In this document: positions 19,114 through 27,555 of the stretch, in pieces
How the letters are laid out: each line of letters starts with the position of its first letter
Numbering within the stretch: the stretch's first letter is position 1
Origin: Stagnihabitans sp038231395
GTDB lineage: Bacteria; Pseudomonadota; Alphaproteobacteria; Rhodobacterales; Rhodobacteraceae
Length of the DNA stretch: 64,000 nucleotides
Reading direction: 5' to 3'
Assembly: GCA_038231395.1 (NCBI GenBank)
Contig: JBBRLL010000009.1
Location: forward strand, 31,923 to 95,922
Program-made: the position numbers and the translations under genes
Notes under the pieces: generated by a model
Told to the model about the DNA's origin: nothing
Database searches by the model: none
What the model saw: the letters and a program-made list of their open reading frames with translations, nothing else

Positions 19114-19128
19114 TTAATCAGTCGTTAA
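19114..19128 (-). promoter_or_regulatory. Perfect CtrA-type box upstream of lpxC
   Basis: TTAATCAGTCGTTAA on the plus strand (TTAA-N7-TTAA, symmetric for the TTAA halves), 121 bp upstream of the lpxC GTG and downstream of the ftsZ terminator. CtrA is the cell-cycle response regulator of alphaproteobacteria. Binding is inferred from sequence only. Confidence 0.6.
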
Positions 19129-19144
19129 CACATTGGTTTCCAAT

Positions 19145-19176
19145 GAAAAAAGCCCAAGGTTCCCCCTGGGCTTTTC
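19145..19176 (-). terminator. Terminator after ftsZ
   Basis: On the minus strand, a stem of AGCCCA paired with TGGGCT (19167-19172 with 19151-19156) with an imperfect inner extension, followed by TTTTTT. It lies about 28 bp after the ftsZ stop and closes the division-gene operon. Confidence 0.82.
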
Positions 19177-19203
19177 AGCATGTTACGGCACAATACTAGC
19201 GCG

Positions 19204-20781
19204 TCAGTTGGCTTGGCGGCGCAGGAAGGCCGGAATTTCCATCCGCTCCTGATCGGCTGACAATTCCTGTTCCTCGTCATAAGAGGTGACGGGGGGTTGC
19301 GCGCGACCGGGTTGCGCTGCCTCAGACTGCGCGCCAGACATCCGGTTGATCAGACTGCCGATGCCGAAACGGGGACGGTCGGCAGGTTTGGGCGCGGCTT
19401 TGGCTGCGGGTGCCGGAGCGCGGGCGGCGGTTTGTGCTGCGGCTGCAGGTTTGCTGACGGCCGCACGCAGACGCTCCATCGCCTCGGGCGAAGGTGAACC
19501 CATCGGCCGCGGACGCGGGGCGATGAAGCTTGCGGCCTCATTGTCGCGGGCGACCGGTGCCTGGCGCACTTCGGGCAGCGGTGCAGGACGGTAGGCGGGT
19601 TCGGGCACCCCATCGACTTCCGGTTCGAAGACGTCCTGCGCCACATCTTCCAGAACCGGGTCCGCTTCAACACGGGTACGGACCGGCATATGTGCTGCGG
19701 GTTGGGTCAGCGGCATCGGCGCTTCGCGACGCATCTCTGGTTGCGGCGCGGGCATCGGTTTCAACGGTTCGTGCATCGAGCGGCGGGCAATCGGCATGTC
19801 AGCCTTGTCGCGCTTGATGTCGATGCCGGTGGCGACGACTGAGACGCGCAACACACCCTCCATGTTGATGTCGAGGGTCGATCCGACGATGATATTCGCG
19901 TCGGGATCCACCTTTTCGCGGATGATGTTGGCCGCCTCGTCCAGTTCGAACAGGGTCAGGTCATATCCGCCGGTGATATTGATCAGAACACCCTTGGCGC
20001 CGTTGAGGCTGATTTCGTCCAGAAGCGGGTTGGCAATGGCCTTTTCGGCGGCTTGCACGGCACGGTCGGCACCGGTCGCTTCGCCGGTGCCCATCATCGC
20101 CTTGCCCATCTCGTCCATCACCGAGCGCACATCGGCAAAGTCGAGGTTGATTAGGCCGGGCCGCACCATCAGATCGGTGACACCCTTGACGCCCTGATAC
20201 AGCACGTCATCGGCCATGGCGAAAGCTTCGGTGAAGGTCGTGCGCTCGTTTGCCAGCCGGAACAGGTTCTGGTTGGGAATGACGATCAGCGTATCGACGA
20301 CCTTTTGCAGCGCCTCAATCCCCTCTTCGGCCTGACGCATCCGCTTGTTGCCTTCAAACTGGAAGGGCTTGGTCACCACACCCACAGTCAGCACACCCAA
20401 CTCCCGCGCGGCTTGCGCGATGATCGGCGCTGCACCCGTCCCGGTGCCACCCCCCATCCCGGCGGTGATGAAGCACATATGCGCGCCGGCGAGGTGATCG
20501 ACGATCTGTTCGATCGAGTCCTCCGCCGCCGCAGCACCGACCGAAGGACGCGCCCCAGCCCCCAGACCTTCGGTCACCTTCAGACCGATCTGGATTTTGT
20601 TGCCAGCGCGGCTTTGTTGCAGCGCCTGCGCATCGGTATTCGCCACAACGAATTCGACGCCTTCCAGGTTCTTGTCGATCATGTTGTTGACCGCATTGCC
20701 CCCGGCACCACCCACGCCAAATACCGTGATGCGCGGCTTTAATTCTTCGCGATCAGCATTGACCATCAGATTCAATGTCAT
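19204..20781 (-). CDS. ftsZ: Cell division protein FtsZ
   Basis: 525 residues from the ATG at 20781 (MTLNLMVNADREELKPRITV); the frame is open further upstream without FtsZ similarity. It is the tubulin-like GTPase that forms the cytokinetic ring. The GTP-binding signature GGGTGTGAAP and the nucleotide region VGGAGGNAVNNMI are intact, as is the T7 loop region (NLDFADVRSVM). After the ~320-residue core comes a long Pro/Ala-rich linker, as usual in alphaproteobacteria, ending in a short hydrophobic tail (MEIPAFLRRQAN) that binds FtsA and other partners. Confidence 0.98.
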   Translation of the reverse strand: MTLNLMVNADREELKPRITVFGVGGAGGNAVNNMIDKNLEGVEFVVANTDAQALQQSRAGNKIQIGLKVTEGLGAGARPSVGAAAAEDSIEQIVDHLAGAHMCFITAGMGGGTGTGAAPIIAQAARELGVLTVGVVTKPFQFEGNKRMRQAEEGIEALQKVVDTLIVIPNQNLFRLANERTTFTEAFAMADDVLYQGVKGVTDLMVRPGLINLDFADVRSVMDEMGKAMMGTGEATGADRAVQAAEKAIANPLLDEISLNGAKGVLINITGGYDLTLFELDEAANIIREKVDPDANIIVGSTLDINMEGVLRVSVVATGIDIKRDKADMPIARRSMHEPLKPMPAPQPEMRREAPMPLTQPAAHMPVRTRVEADPVLEDVAQDVFEPEVDGVPEPAYRPAPLPEVRQAPVARDNEAASFIAPRPRPMGSPSPEAMERLRAAVSKPAAAAQTAARAPAPAAKAAPKPADRPRFGIGSLINRMSGAQSEAAQPGRAQPPVTSYDEEQELSADQERMEIPAFLRRQAN

Positions 20782-21016
20782 TTTACGTCCCGCCGTTTCT
20801 TGTTTTGAAGCAGCAGCCCCGCGCTGCCCAGTAACGTTCTGTCCCACGCCCGGCCCCTGCCCCGTAGCCCCAAGCGTAGGGGCAGAACCCGACTTATCCA
20901 CGATTCTAGCCACAGTGCACCTCAACGTCACGAGAAAAGATCAAGTTACCCACAAAATATGGGGAAAATCGGCGGGTTTGCCCCGGTATGTCGGCTTGAA
21001 CGCTGGATATAGCGGT

Positions 21017-22351
21017 TCACCAGTTGTCTTTGAACCATTTGAGGGCCCTTTTGAGCGACCGCGCCGGATAGCGCTCTGCCGGAATGTCGAAATCCCACCA
21101 CTCGTCCTGCGGATGGGCAGCAAACAGGCACAGGCCCACGGTGGAGGCAAAGCTGGGCCCGGTGGCGGCCTGCGGCAGGCCTTGCACGCGCAAAGGTCGC
21201 CCCATGCGGACGCGCTGACCAAGGATGCGCGAGGCCAGGCCGTCAAGCCCGGGAATTTGACTGGCACCGCCGGTCAGCACGATCTGTTGGCTGGGCAGAC
21301 TTTCAAAACCGGCGGCCAGAAGGCGCTCGGCGGCTTGTTCCAGAATTTCCTCGACCCTTGGCCGTATGATGCCGATCAGTTCGGTGCGGCTGACCTGACG
21401 GCGGTCCTTGTCCCAGTCGCCACTGTCGCCGCCAATCTCGATCATCTCACGGTCGTCCATCCCGGTCGCATGCACGCCGCCATGTTTGGTCTTGATGCGT
21501 TCGGCCACCGCCGTCGGCACATGCAGACATTGCGCGATGTCAGAGGTGACATGATCGCCGCCCAGACGCACGGCGTCTGAGAAAATCATGTGCTTTTTCA
21601 TGAAAATAGAGATGCCGGTCGACCCGCCGCCCATGTCGATGCAGGCCGCCCCCAGCTCGCGTTCATCTTCCACCAACGAGGCGATGCCTGACGAATAGGC
21701 CGACGACGCAATCCCGGCGAGGTCAAGATCACAGCGCTTGATGCAATAGAGCAGATTTTGCACAACCGCCGCATCCACCGTCAACAGGTGCATGTCGCAG
21801 GCCAGACGGTTGCCGATCTGCTCACGCGGGTCACCAAGGCCAGAGCGGTGGTCGAGGGCGAAGTTCACCGGCTGGGCGTGGATCACCTCGCGCCCCTCGC
21901 CAATATCGGGCACATCGCAGGCGGCCAGCACGCGGGCCACGTCGTTTTCCTTGACCACCGTATCTTGCAGGTCGATCTCACCCGCCAACCCATAGCTGCG
22001 CGGCTCACCCCCCGAAAAACAGGCGATCACGTGATCGACCCGCACCGAGGCCATCTTTTGCGCGGCCTGAACGGCGGTGCGGATGGCGCGCTCCGTCTCG
22101 TTCATCGCAGAGATTTCGCCGAACCGCACGCCGCGCGATTTGGTGGTGGCCGCACCAATCACCCGGAAGTTGGATTGCCCCGCCATCGACCCCACGCCGT
22201 CAGGTTCAACGCCCTCCTCCAACCCGTCAAACCGCAGGATCAGGCAGGCAATTTTAGAGGTCCCGACGTCCAGAATGGCGATCACCCCGCGCTGCAAGGC
22301 CGCTTTCCGCATGTTCCGCATCGCACGTTGGGATTGGTAAAGATCGGTCAT
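21017..22351 (-). CDS. ftsA: Cell division protein FtsA
   Basis: 444 residues. FtsA is an actin-like ATPase that tethers FtsZ to the membrane. Visible elements are the phosphate-1 motif AILDVGTSKIACLIL, the second phosphate region ACIDMGGGSTGISIFM and the adenosine motif VLTGGASQIPGLDGLA. A basic amphipathic stretch at the C-terminus (RSLKRALKWFKDNW) is the membrane-targeting sequence. The start overlaps the ftsQ stop by 4 nt (ATGA). The 235-bp gap to ftsZ probably holds an ftsZ promoter, but I did not assign boxes. Confidence 0.97.
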   Translation of the reverse strand: MTDLYQSQRAMRNMRKAALQRGVIAILDVGTSKIACLILRFDGLEEGVEPDGVGSMAGQSNFRVIGAATTKSRGVRFGEISAMNETERAIRTAVQAAQKMASVRVDHVIACFSGGEPRSYGLAGEIDLQDTVVKENDVARVLAACDVPDIGEGREVIHAQPVNFALDHRSGLGDPREQIGNRLACDMHLLTVDAAVVQNLLYCIKRCDLDLAGIASSAYSSGIASLVEDERELGAACIDMGGGSTGISIFMKKHMIFSDAVRLGGDHVTSDIAQCLHVPTAVAERIKTKHGGVHATGMDDREMIEIGGDSGDWDKDRRQVSRTELIGIIRPRVEEILEQAAERLLAAGFESLPSQQIVLTGGASQIPGLDGLASRILGQRVRMGRPLRVQGLPQAATGPSFASTVGLCLFAAHPQDEWWDFDIPAERYPARSLKRALKWFKDNW

Positions 22352-23358
22352 AATTTGGGCTCCGGTGGATTTTTGGCGGAATTTTTGGCTGCACTCCCGG
22401 CAGCGACTTTGGCAGAGACTTTGGCCGAGACTTTCGCAGAGACTTTCGCAGAGACATTGGCGGTATCTTTGGCAGGGTCTTTGGTGGCAATCTTGATGCC
22501 CTGGCTTTCCCGCAGCACGTCGAGGGCTGGTGGAGCAAGCCTGAGAACCGGGCGCAACGGGTCGCGCAGATCCACCACGGTCAGGTCACGGGCGAGAATA
22601 TTTTCAGCCTTATCAAGGGCTATCATCCCTTCAAGCGCCGCAACCGGGTCATTGGCGGGCAAAAGCACGCGCTGATCGCGGTCAAAGTCCAGATCCCAGC
22701 GGCGGGCGCTGATCCTGACCAGACCACGGACGCGGGGGGCCAAGGCGCCTGCGGCGGCAAGCAGGGCTTGCGCCTCCGCAATCGCTTCATCAGCCTTGTC
22801 GCCCGCCACCAGTGGCAGGTCGGCGCGGTCGGCACGTGTGGCAAGTCCGGCAATCCGGTGCCCGGTGGCGTCCAGCAGAATAAGGCCAGACTCGCTGCGC
22901 CAGACCCAGGCGGGCTGCCGCTCGGCAATCGTCACTTGCAACACGTTGCCAGAGCCAAGCCTGACCACGGCGTTGGCAACCGCGTCCAGCCTTTCGGCAC
23001 CGACCCGAACCGCATCAAGGTCCAGGGCCAAAGAAGATTGCGGCAGGTGCAGGTTCAGCTTCTGGCGTACCGCGTCGGCGAGTTCCGGCGAGGCGCCGTC
23101 TATCGACAAAAGGCTGATCATGAACTCTGGCCGTTGCGTGACATTGGCCCTTATCCCATTGGCCATGCTGGTAAAACTTTCACGGCGCGCAGAGTCAGAC
23201 AGGTATATCCCCATCGCAAGCACCACAAAGAATGCGGGCATCCCCAGCCGCATCGTGACGCGAAACAGGGGGGTCAGCCAAAGGCGCTGCATCCGGTACG
23301 CCCAACGCGAGGGGGCTGGGTCACGACGCAAAGGCAGGGCGCGGCCTAGCGATTGCAT
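22348..23358 (-). CDS. ftsQ: Cell division protein FtsQ with a repeated Ala/Lys/Ser tail
   Basis: 336 residues from the ATG at 23358 (MQSLGRALPLRRDPAPSRW), which has AAGGACG upstream. A cytoplasmic basic segment, one membrane helix (about 27-50, LTPLFRVTMRLGMPAFFVVL) and the periplasmic POTRA and FtsQ domains follow. FtsQ links the Z-ring to septal peptidoglycan enzymes. The last ~45 residues are unusual: after LDVLRESQGIK comes a low-complexity tail with a tetrapeptide AKVS repeated about four times, encoded by 12-bp repeats (22370-22470). It overlaps ddl by 13 bp and ftsA by 4 bp. Confidence 0.95.
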   Translation of the reverse strand: MQSLGRALPLRRDPAPSRWAYRMQRLWLTPLFRVTMRLGMPAFFVVLAMGIYLSDSARRESFTSMANGIRANVTQRPEFMISLLSIDGASPELADAVRQKLNLHLPQSSLALDLDAVRVGAERLDAVANAVVRLGSGNVLQVTIAERQPAWVWRSESGLILLDATGHRIAGLATRADRADLPLVAGDKADEAIAEAQALLAAAGALAPRVRGLVRISARRWDLDFDRDQRVLLPANDPVAALEGMIALDKAENILARDLTVVDLRDPLRPVLRLAPPALDVLRESQGIKIATKDPAKDTANVSAKVSAKVSAKVSAKVAAGSAAKNSAKNPPEPKL

Positions 23359-24266
23359 GAGGCGTCCTTTACGATCCAGTCGCAGAGTTCGGGAAAGGAT
23401 ATGCCGCAATAGGCCGCCTGTTCGGGGGCAAGCGAGGTGGGCGTCATGCCCGGTTGGGTGTTCGTCTCCAACAGGATCAGGCCCGCCAAGCCACGGCTTT
23501 CATCCCAGCGGAAGTCGGTGCGCGACAGGCCCCGGCAGCCCAAGGTGCGGTGGGCGCGCAAGGCATAGTCAAGGCAAGCCTCTGTAATATATGCCGGAAT
23601 ATTGGCGGGCACCTCGTGGCTGCTGCCGCCAATCGTGTATTTCGCATCGTAATCGTACCAGCCGGAGGTGATGATGTCGGTCACCGTCAACGCCCGGTCC
23701 CCCAGCACAGCCACCGTCAACTCCCGCCCCGGTGCATAGGTTTCCACCATCACGGTTTGCGGCATCGTATCGGCCATTCGGGGTGCGTTGGCCCCGTCGC
23801 GCACGATATAGACGCCGACCGAGGAGCCCTCGTTGTTGGGCTTCACCACGTAAGGTGGCGGCAGAACATGAGATTTTTCCACCGCATCCCGGCTGGCCAG
23901 CACGGATTGCACGGTTGGCAGGTTCGCTGCGGCAAAGGCGGCCTTGGCGGCGGATTTGTCCATCGCCAGCGCAGAGGCCAGAACGCCAGAGTGGGTATAG
24001 GGGATCGCCAGCCATTCCAGCAGGCCCTGCACGCAGCCATCCTCGCCCCAACGACCATGTAAGGCATTGAAAACACAGGAGAATTTTTCGGCAGCCAAAC
24101 GCGAAGGCAAATCATGGCCAGCGTCAAGCTCGACCACGTCATAACCTGCCACCCGCAAGGCTTTGGCGCATTCACGCCCTGACGACAGTGACACCTCCCG
24201 CTCTGCGGAAAGCCCCCCCATCAGTACCGCCACGCGGGAGCCTGCGCCTGCAAGCTTGCCCACCAT
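23346..24266 (-). CDS. ddl: D-alanine--D-alanine ligase
   Basis: 306 residues from the ATG at 24266 (a GTG is directly before it; GAGG lies 5 nt upstream of the ATG). This ATP-grasp enzyme makes D-Ala-D-Ala for the peptidoglycan stem. Signatures: VLMGGLSAEREVSLSSG, FNALHGRWGEDG, YVVKPNNEGSSVGVYIV, RELTVAVLGD and LLETNTQPGMT. It is cytoplasmic. It sits between murB and ftsQ as in the classical dcw cluster. Confidence 0.97.
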   Translation of the reverse strand: MVGKLAGAGSRVAVLMGGLSAEREVSLSSGRECAKALRVAGYDVVELDAGHDLPSRLAAEKFSCVFNALHGRWGEDGCVQGLLEWLAIPYTHSGVLASALAMDKSAAKAAFAAANLPTVQSVLASRDAVEKSHVLPPPYVVKPNNEGSSVGVYIVRDGANAPRMADTMPQTVMVETYAPGRELTVAVLGDRALTVTDIITSGWYDYDAKYTIGGSSHEVPANIPAYITEACLDYALRAHRTLGCRGLSRTDFRWDESRGLAGLILLETNTQPGMTPTSLAPEQAAYCGISFPELCDWIVKDASCNR

Positions 24267-24299
24267 CACTGCCTCACCCGGACTTTGCCGGTTTTCTTG

Positions 24300-25241
24300 T
24301 TATTGTGCCGCCGGTTCGCCGACGCGCATGATTTCCCACTCTAACGTGATACCGGAGTGTGTGAAAACCCTATTTCGCACCTGCTCCCCCAGATTTTCCA
24401 AATCTGTGGCGGTGGCACCCCCGGTGTTGATCAGAAAGTTGGGGTGCATCGGCGACATTTGCGCGCCGCCCAGTTTTGCACCGCGCAATCCGGCGTCGTC
24501 GATGACTTTCCAGGCTTTGAGGTCGTGACTGTCATCCGCTTTTCCGGTGGAGGAATGGCCGACAGGGTTGCGGAAGGTGGAACCTGCGGAGCGGTCCTTG
24601 GTGGGTTGGGTGGCATCGCGTTTGGCGATCTGATCCAACATCTTGGCCTCCAACGCCGCTGGCTCCCCATATGTTGCGCGAAAAACCGCCTGTGTGATCA
24701 CGAAGCCATCGGGGAGAAGAGATTGGCGGTAGGTCAGATGCAGGTCATCTGCCGGCAAAGTGACGGTCTGGCCAGCCCGGGAAATGCCGCGGATTTCGAT
24801 CAGGTGATCCTTCACATAAGACCCGTAGCAGCCCGCATTCATCCGCACAGCACCGCCGATGGTGCCCGGAATGGTGCGCAGGAATGTCAGATCCAGACCG
24901 CCTTCTGCCGCCTTGCGGGCGACATGCGCATCAAGGGCCGCGGCCCCGGCTGTTACGGTATCCCCTTGAATATCCACGGCATTAGACCCGCGCCCCAGCC
25001 TAATCACCACGGCCCTGATGCCGCCATCGCGCACGATCAGGTTGGAGCCGACGCCGATCGGAAAGACCGGGACTTCGGCGGGCAATGCCGCCAGAAACCC
25101 GGCCAAATCCCGCTCATCCGCCGGTTGAAACACCCAATCCGCCGGCCCGCCAACCCGGAGCCAGGTCAGATCGGCCAGCGGACGGTCGGGCGTCAAGGTG
25201 CCGCGAACGGGGGGGAGTGTGGCGGGGAAATGGCTGCGCAT
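24300..25241 (-). CDS. murB: UDP-N-acetylenolpyruvoylglucosamine reductase
   Basis: 313 residues. MurB is the FAD-dependent enzyme that reduces UDP-enolpyruvyl-GlcNAc to UDP-MurNAc. The FAD-binding motifs PIGVGSNLIVRDGG and GTIGGAVRMNAGCYG are clear, as are the catalytic region DRSAGSTFRNP and the C-terminal HPNFLINTGGAT. It normally follows murC or a DUF2484 gene in this order; here an Ala-rich gene has come between them. Confidence 0.97.
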   Translation of the reverse strand: MRSHFPATLPPVRGTLTPDRPLADLTWLRVGGPADWVFQPADERDLAGFLAALPAEVPVFPIGVGSNLIVRDGGIRAVVIRLGRGSNAVDIQGDTVTAGAAALDAHVARKAAEGGLDLTFLRTIPGTIGGAVRMNAGCYGSYVKDHLIEIRGISRAGQTVTLPADDLHLTYRQSLLPDGFVITQAVFRATYGEPAALEAKMLDQIAKRDATQPTKDRSAGSTFRNPVGHSSTGKADDSHDLKAWKVIDDAGLRGAKLGGAQMSPMHPNFLINTGGATATDLENLGEQVRNRVFTHSGITLEWEIMRVGEPAAQ

Positions 25242-25308
25242 CCCCCTGTGCTAGCCGCTGAGGGTTTGGCCTGCAAGGGTCATGAAACCACACGTTGCGC
25301 GTATGTTT

Positions 25309-25332
25309 CCTGTATGTTTTTCGACATACAGG
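25309..25332. other. Inverted repeat downstream of the Ala-rich gene
   Basis: Perfect 9-bp arms CCTGTATGT and ACATACAGG with a six-base loop, lying just past the stop of the Ala-rich gene and upstream of murB. There is no clear T-run, so it could be a weak terminator, an mRNA-stabilising hairpin or an operator. Confidence 0.5.
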
Positions 25333-25344
25333 GCGCGCGGGGGG

Positions 25345-26871
25345 TTAAAGGTTCAGAAAGCGCATGATGTAGCTGATCGCGTGCTGCATCTTCGGGTCAG
25401 CAGCGATTTTGCCAAACGCCTCCAGCAGGTCAGCAAAGCCAATCACTGCCCCAGCAGCGCCCCCAGCAACGGCCACCGCAATTCCGCCTATCCGAAGCAG
25501 CCGCCCGGAAAGCCGCAGGCTCGCGTCTTTGCGCTCTTCGGGGTCGGCCTTTGGGTTGGTGGCAATGTCGACATCGACTTTGAGCGCAATCTCAAGCCGT
25601 CCTTCCACCACCGGACGTGCCAGCTGCACGGCGGTTTGCAGCGCGTCACGCCCGTCGACAAGGGCGGTGTTGCCCTTGACCGCGTTGCGCTTGTGGATGG
25701 TGTCTTGCGTCGTCTGATCGTTGGAAAAGATGTCAGCGGCAATGTCGACGAGGCGCAGGCCGTAGTCTTCGATCAGCGCGTCTTTCGCAGCCTCCGGGCA
25801 TTCACCACTGGCGATCCGGTTGCGCAACCGACGTGAGGCGCTGGCACAGGCATCGAACAGTTCAACCGGGCCGGTCGTGGTGTCCGCAGCGATTTCAACC
25901 AGCATGGCAAGGTCAGGGGCAAGAGCGCGGTATTGGTTGCTGGCGTCATGGCTGAACAGTCGGCTTAACCTTTCCAGGGCACGGCGGGTGCGGGTGTCCA
26001 GATCATCGGGCAAATGAGAGATGGGCTGAAGGTAGATCTGCCCGGTGTCCGGGTTCTGCACCAGGACTTCGCCATTTTCGGTGGCGACAAGGGCGAACTC
26101 TTGTTCGATCCGCCGGATAGCCTCCGCCACCTGCTCCGCGCCAGCGTTCCAGATGTCATCGGGGATCAGCACGATCTTTTCTTGCAGGTTCCAGTTGACT
26201 GGGTGGCCGGAGAGGAGGCCGTCCCACCAGCGGATCCAGAAATCCCACGTGCCGGGCGGATCGGCTTGCCAGATGGCGCGGGTTTCGGCGTCGGCTTGGG
26301 TGAACCAGTCGGGTGGCGGGCGATCCCACAGGGGCCGGTTCTGCTCCAAAACGGCAACAGAAACGAGACCTGCATCGTTGCGGATTTGGTCCCAAACGGC
26401 GTCGGCGGAGAAGGCGACGGAGGCGGTGGCGTCGGCGGCAGCGTCGGCGGCAGAGTTGGCGGCAGAGTTGGCGGATTTGGCGGAGGAGGCGGCGGGGTAG
26501 GCGGCAGAAAAGGCGGCGGAATAGGCGGCGGAGTAGGCGGAGGGGTAACCTTTGGGATAGGCAGCGATGGCGGCGTCGGAGTAGGCGGCTGTGGCGGCGC
26601 CGGAGTAGGCGGCGTTCTGGACCTCTGGCGTTGGTGATAACGCCGCAATCCCCGAGAGCAGCAAACATCGCAGAACTGGAAAGGCTGTCAAATCACCGGC
26701 GTTTGCTATTTGCGCGTGACCGAAGTTCCGCGTGTCACGACCATGCAGAGGAAAGACCCGGGCGGCGGTGCGGCTGGCGATCCAGATGGCGTCGCGTTGG
26801 CGGATGGCCTCGGGGCGGGCGTTCAGCCATGCCCTTAGGGTGTCGTTGTCTGTGATCTCTTCGGGTTGCAT
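25345..26871 (-). CDS. Ala/Trp-rich repeat protein inserted in the dcw cluster
   Basis: 508 residues from the ATG at 26871; no clear Shine-Dalgarno is visible and the start follows a DUF2484 stop by 26 bp. The N-terminus (DTLRAWLNARPEAIRQRDAI, LTAFPVLRCLLLSGIAA) leads into an alanine-rich region with a four-residue period (SAAYSAAFSAAYPAASS), encoded by 12-bp repeats at about 26440-26630. A Trp-rich block follows (GTWDFWIRWWDGLLSGHPVN, KIVLIPDDIWNAGAEQVAE), then a helical C-terminal half with a glycine/alanine membrane-like segment near the end (IAVAVAGGAAGAVIGFADLL). I recall similar Trp-rich/Ala-repeat hypotheticals in Rhodobacterales but know no function. It is not a normal dcw gene. Confidence 0.75.
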   Translation of the reverse strand: MQPEEITDNDTLRAWLNARPEAIRQRDAIWIASRTAARVFPLHGRDTRNFGHAQIANAGDLTAFPVLRCLLLSGIAALSPTPEVQNAAYSGAATAAYSDAAIAAYPKGYPSAYSAAYSAAFSAAYPAASSAKSANSAANSAADAAADATASVAFSADAVWDQIRNDAGLVSVAVLEQNRPLWDRPPPDWFTQADAETRAIWQADPPGTWDFWIRWWDGLLSGHPVNWNLQEKIVLIPDDIWNAGAEQVAEAIRRIEQEFALVATENGEVLVQNPDTGQIYLQPISHLPDDLDTRTRRALERLSRLFSHDASNQYRALAPDLAMLVEIAADTTTGPVELFDACASASRRLRNRIASGECPEAAKDALIEDYGLRLVDIAADIFSNDQTTQDTIHKRNAVKGNTALVDGRDALQTAVQLARPVVEGRLEIALKVDVDIATNPKADPEERKDASLRLSGRLLRIGGIAVAVAGGAAGAVIGFADLLEAFGKIAADPKMQHAISYIMRFLNL

Positions 26872-26897
26872 CGTGGCAGGATGGTGGGCTTGGGGGG

Positions 26898-27146
26898 TTA
26901 TTGCAAGTCTCGGGTGCGGCGGAGGCGGCGCCACGCGAGGATCAGGGGCCAGCGCAGGATGGAGGCTGCGGCGAGGGCGAAGGCTCCTGCCGGGAACGCT
27001 CCGTGCGTGACCAGAAGCCAGACCGTCAAGGGGATGGCGGTAGCGATCAAAAAGTAGGCGGCGCGCCAGTGGTGGTCGCGGGTCGGCATCAGGGCCACCG
27101 CGTTGGCGGCGATCAGCCAGAGGAGGGCTGCGAGGGCGGAGACCAT
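26898..27146 (-). CDS. DUF2484 family membrane protein (copy 2)
   Basis: 82 residues with three hydrophobic helices, starting MVSALAALLWLIAANAVALM. The LxxTHGAFP and RWPL motifs match DUF2484, small membrane proteins found between murC and murB in Rhodobacterales. Function unknown; its position suggests a cell-wall or division role. It is a diverged paralogue of the gene immediately upstream and begins 3 bp after that gene's stop. Confidence 0.8.
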   Translation of the reverse strand: MVSALAALLWLIAANAVALMPTRDHHWRAAYFLIATAIPLTVWLLVTHGAFPAGAFALAAASILRWPLILAWRRLRRTRDLQ

Positions 27147-27149
27147 GGC

Positions 27150-27443
27150 TTAGGTGACCGCCGGGGTGGCGGCGGTTTTGGGGCGCAGTTCGGGCGGCAG
27201 TTCGGGGAGGGGCAGGCCCAGGGCGCGGCGGATGAGGTAGTTCAGCGGGCGGCGGAAGGTGGACAGGACGGCGAAAGTGCCAAAGCCCACCCAGACAAAG
27301 CCGTGGGTCAGGCCGATCCAGAACAAAAGGACCGGCGCTGCGACCAGAAGCGGCAACCCGGGATAGCGTTGCAAGCGCATGGGCATCAGGGCGGTGACAG
27401 AGACGGCGATCACCCAGACGGCGCCGAGGATGAGGGGGAGCAT
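27150..27443 (-). CDS. DUF2484 family membrane protein (copy 1)
   Basis: 97 residues starting MLPLILGAVWVIAVSVTALM. The same layout as its neighbour is visible: hydrophobic helices, a LTHGFVWVG motif aligned with LVTHGAFPAG, and a basic FRRPLNYLIRR stretch. The C-terminus is Pro-rich. It follows murC after an unusual 417-bp palindrome-rich gap. Function unknown. Confidence 0.8.
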   Translation of the reverse strand: MLPLILGAVWVIAVSVTALMPMRLQRYPGLPLLVAAPVLLFWIGLTHGFVWVGFGTFAVLSTFRRPLNYLIRRALGLPLPELPPELRPKTAATPAVT

Positions 27444-27555
27444 GGAGCCTCCTGCTGGTTTGGCGGCAGAAGATCGCAGGATTGCGGCTGTGCTGGGGAA
27501 GCGGGATGGCGGTTTTGCGGCGTTGTGCGGGGATTTGGGTGTCGGGCGGACGGAC

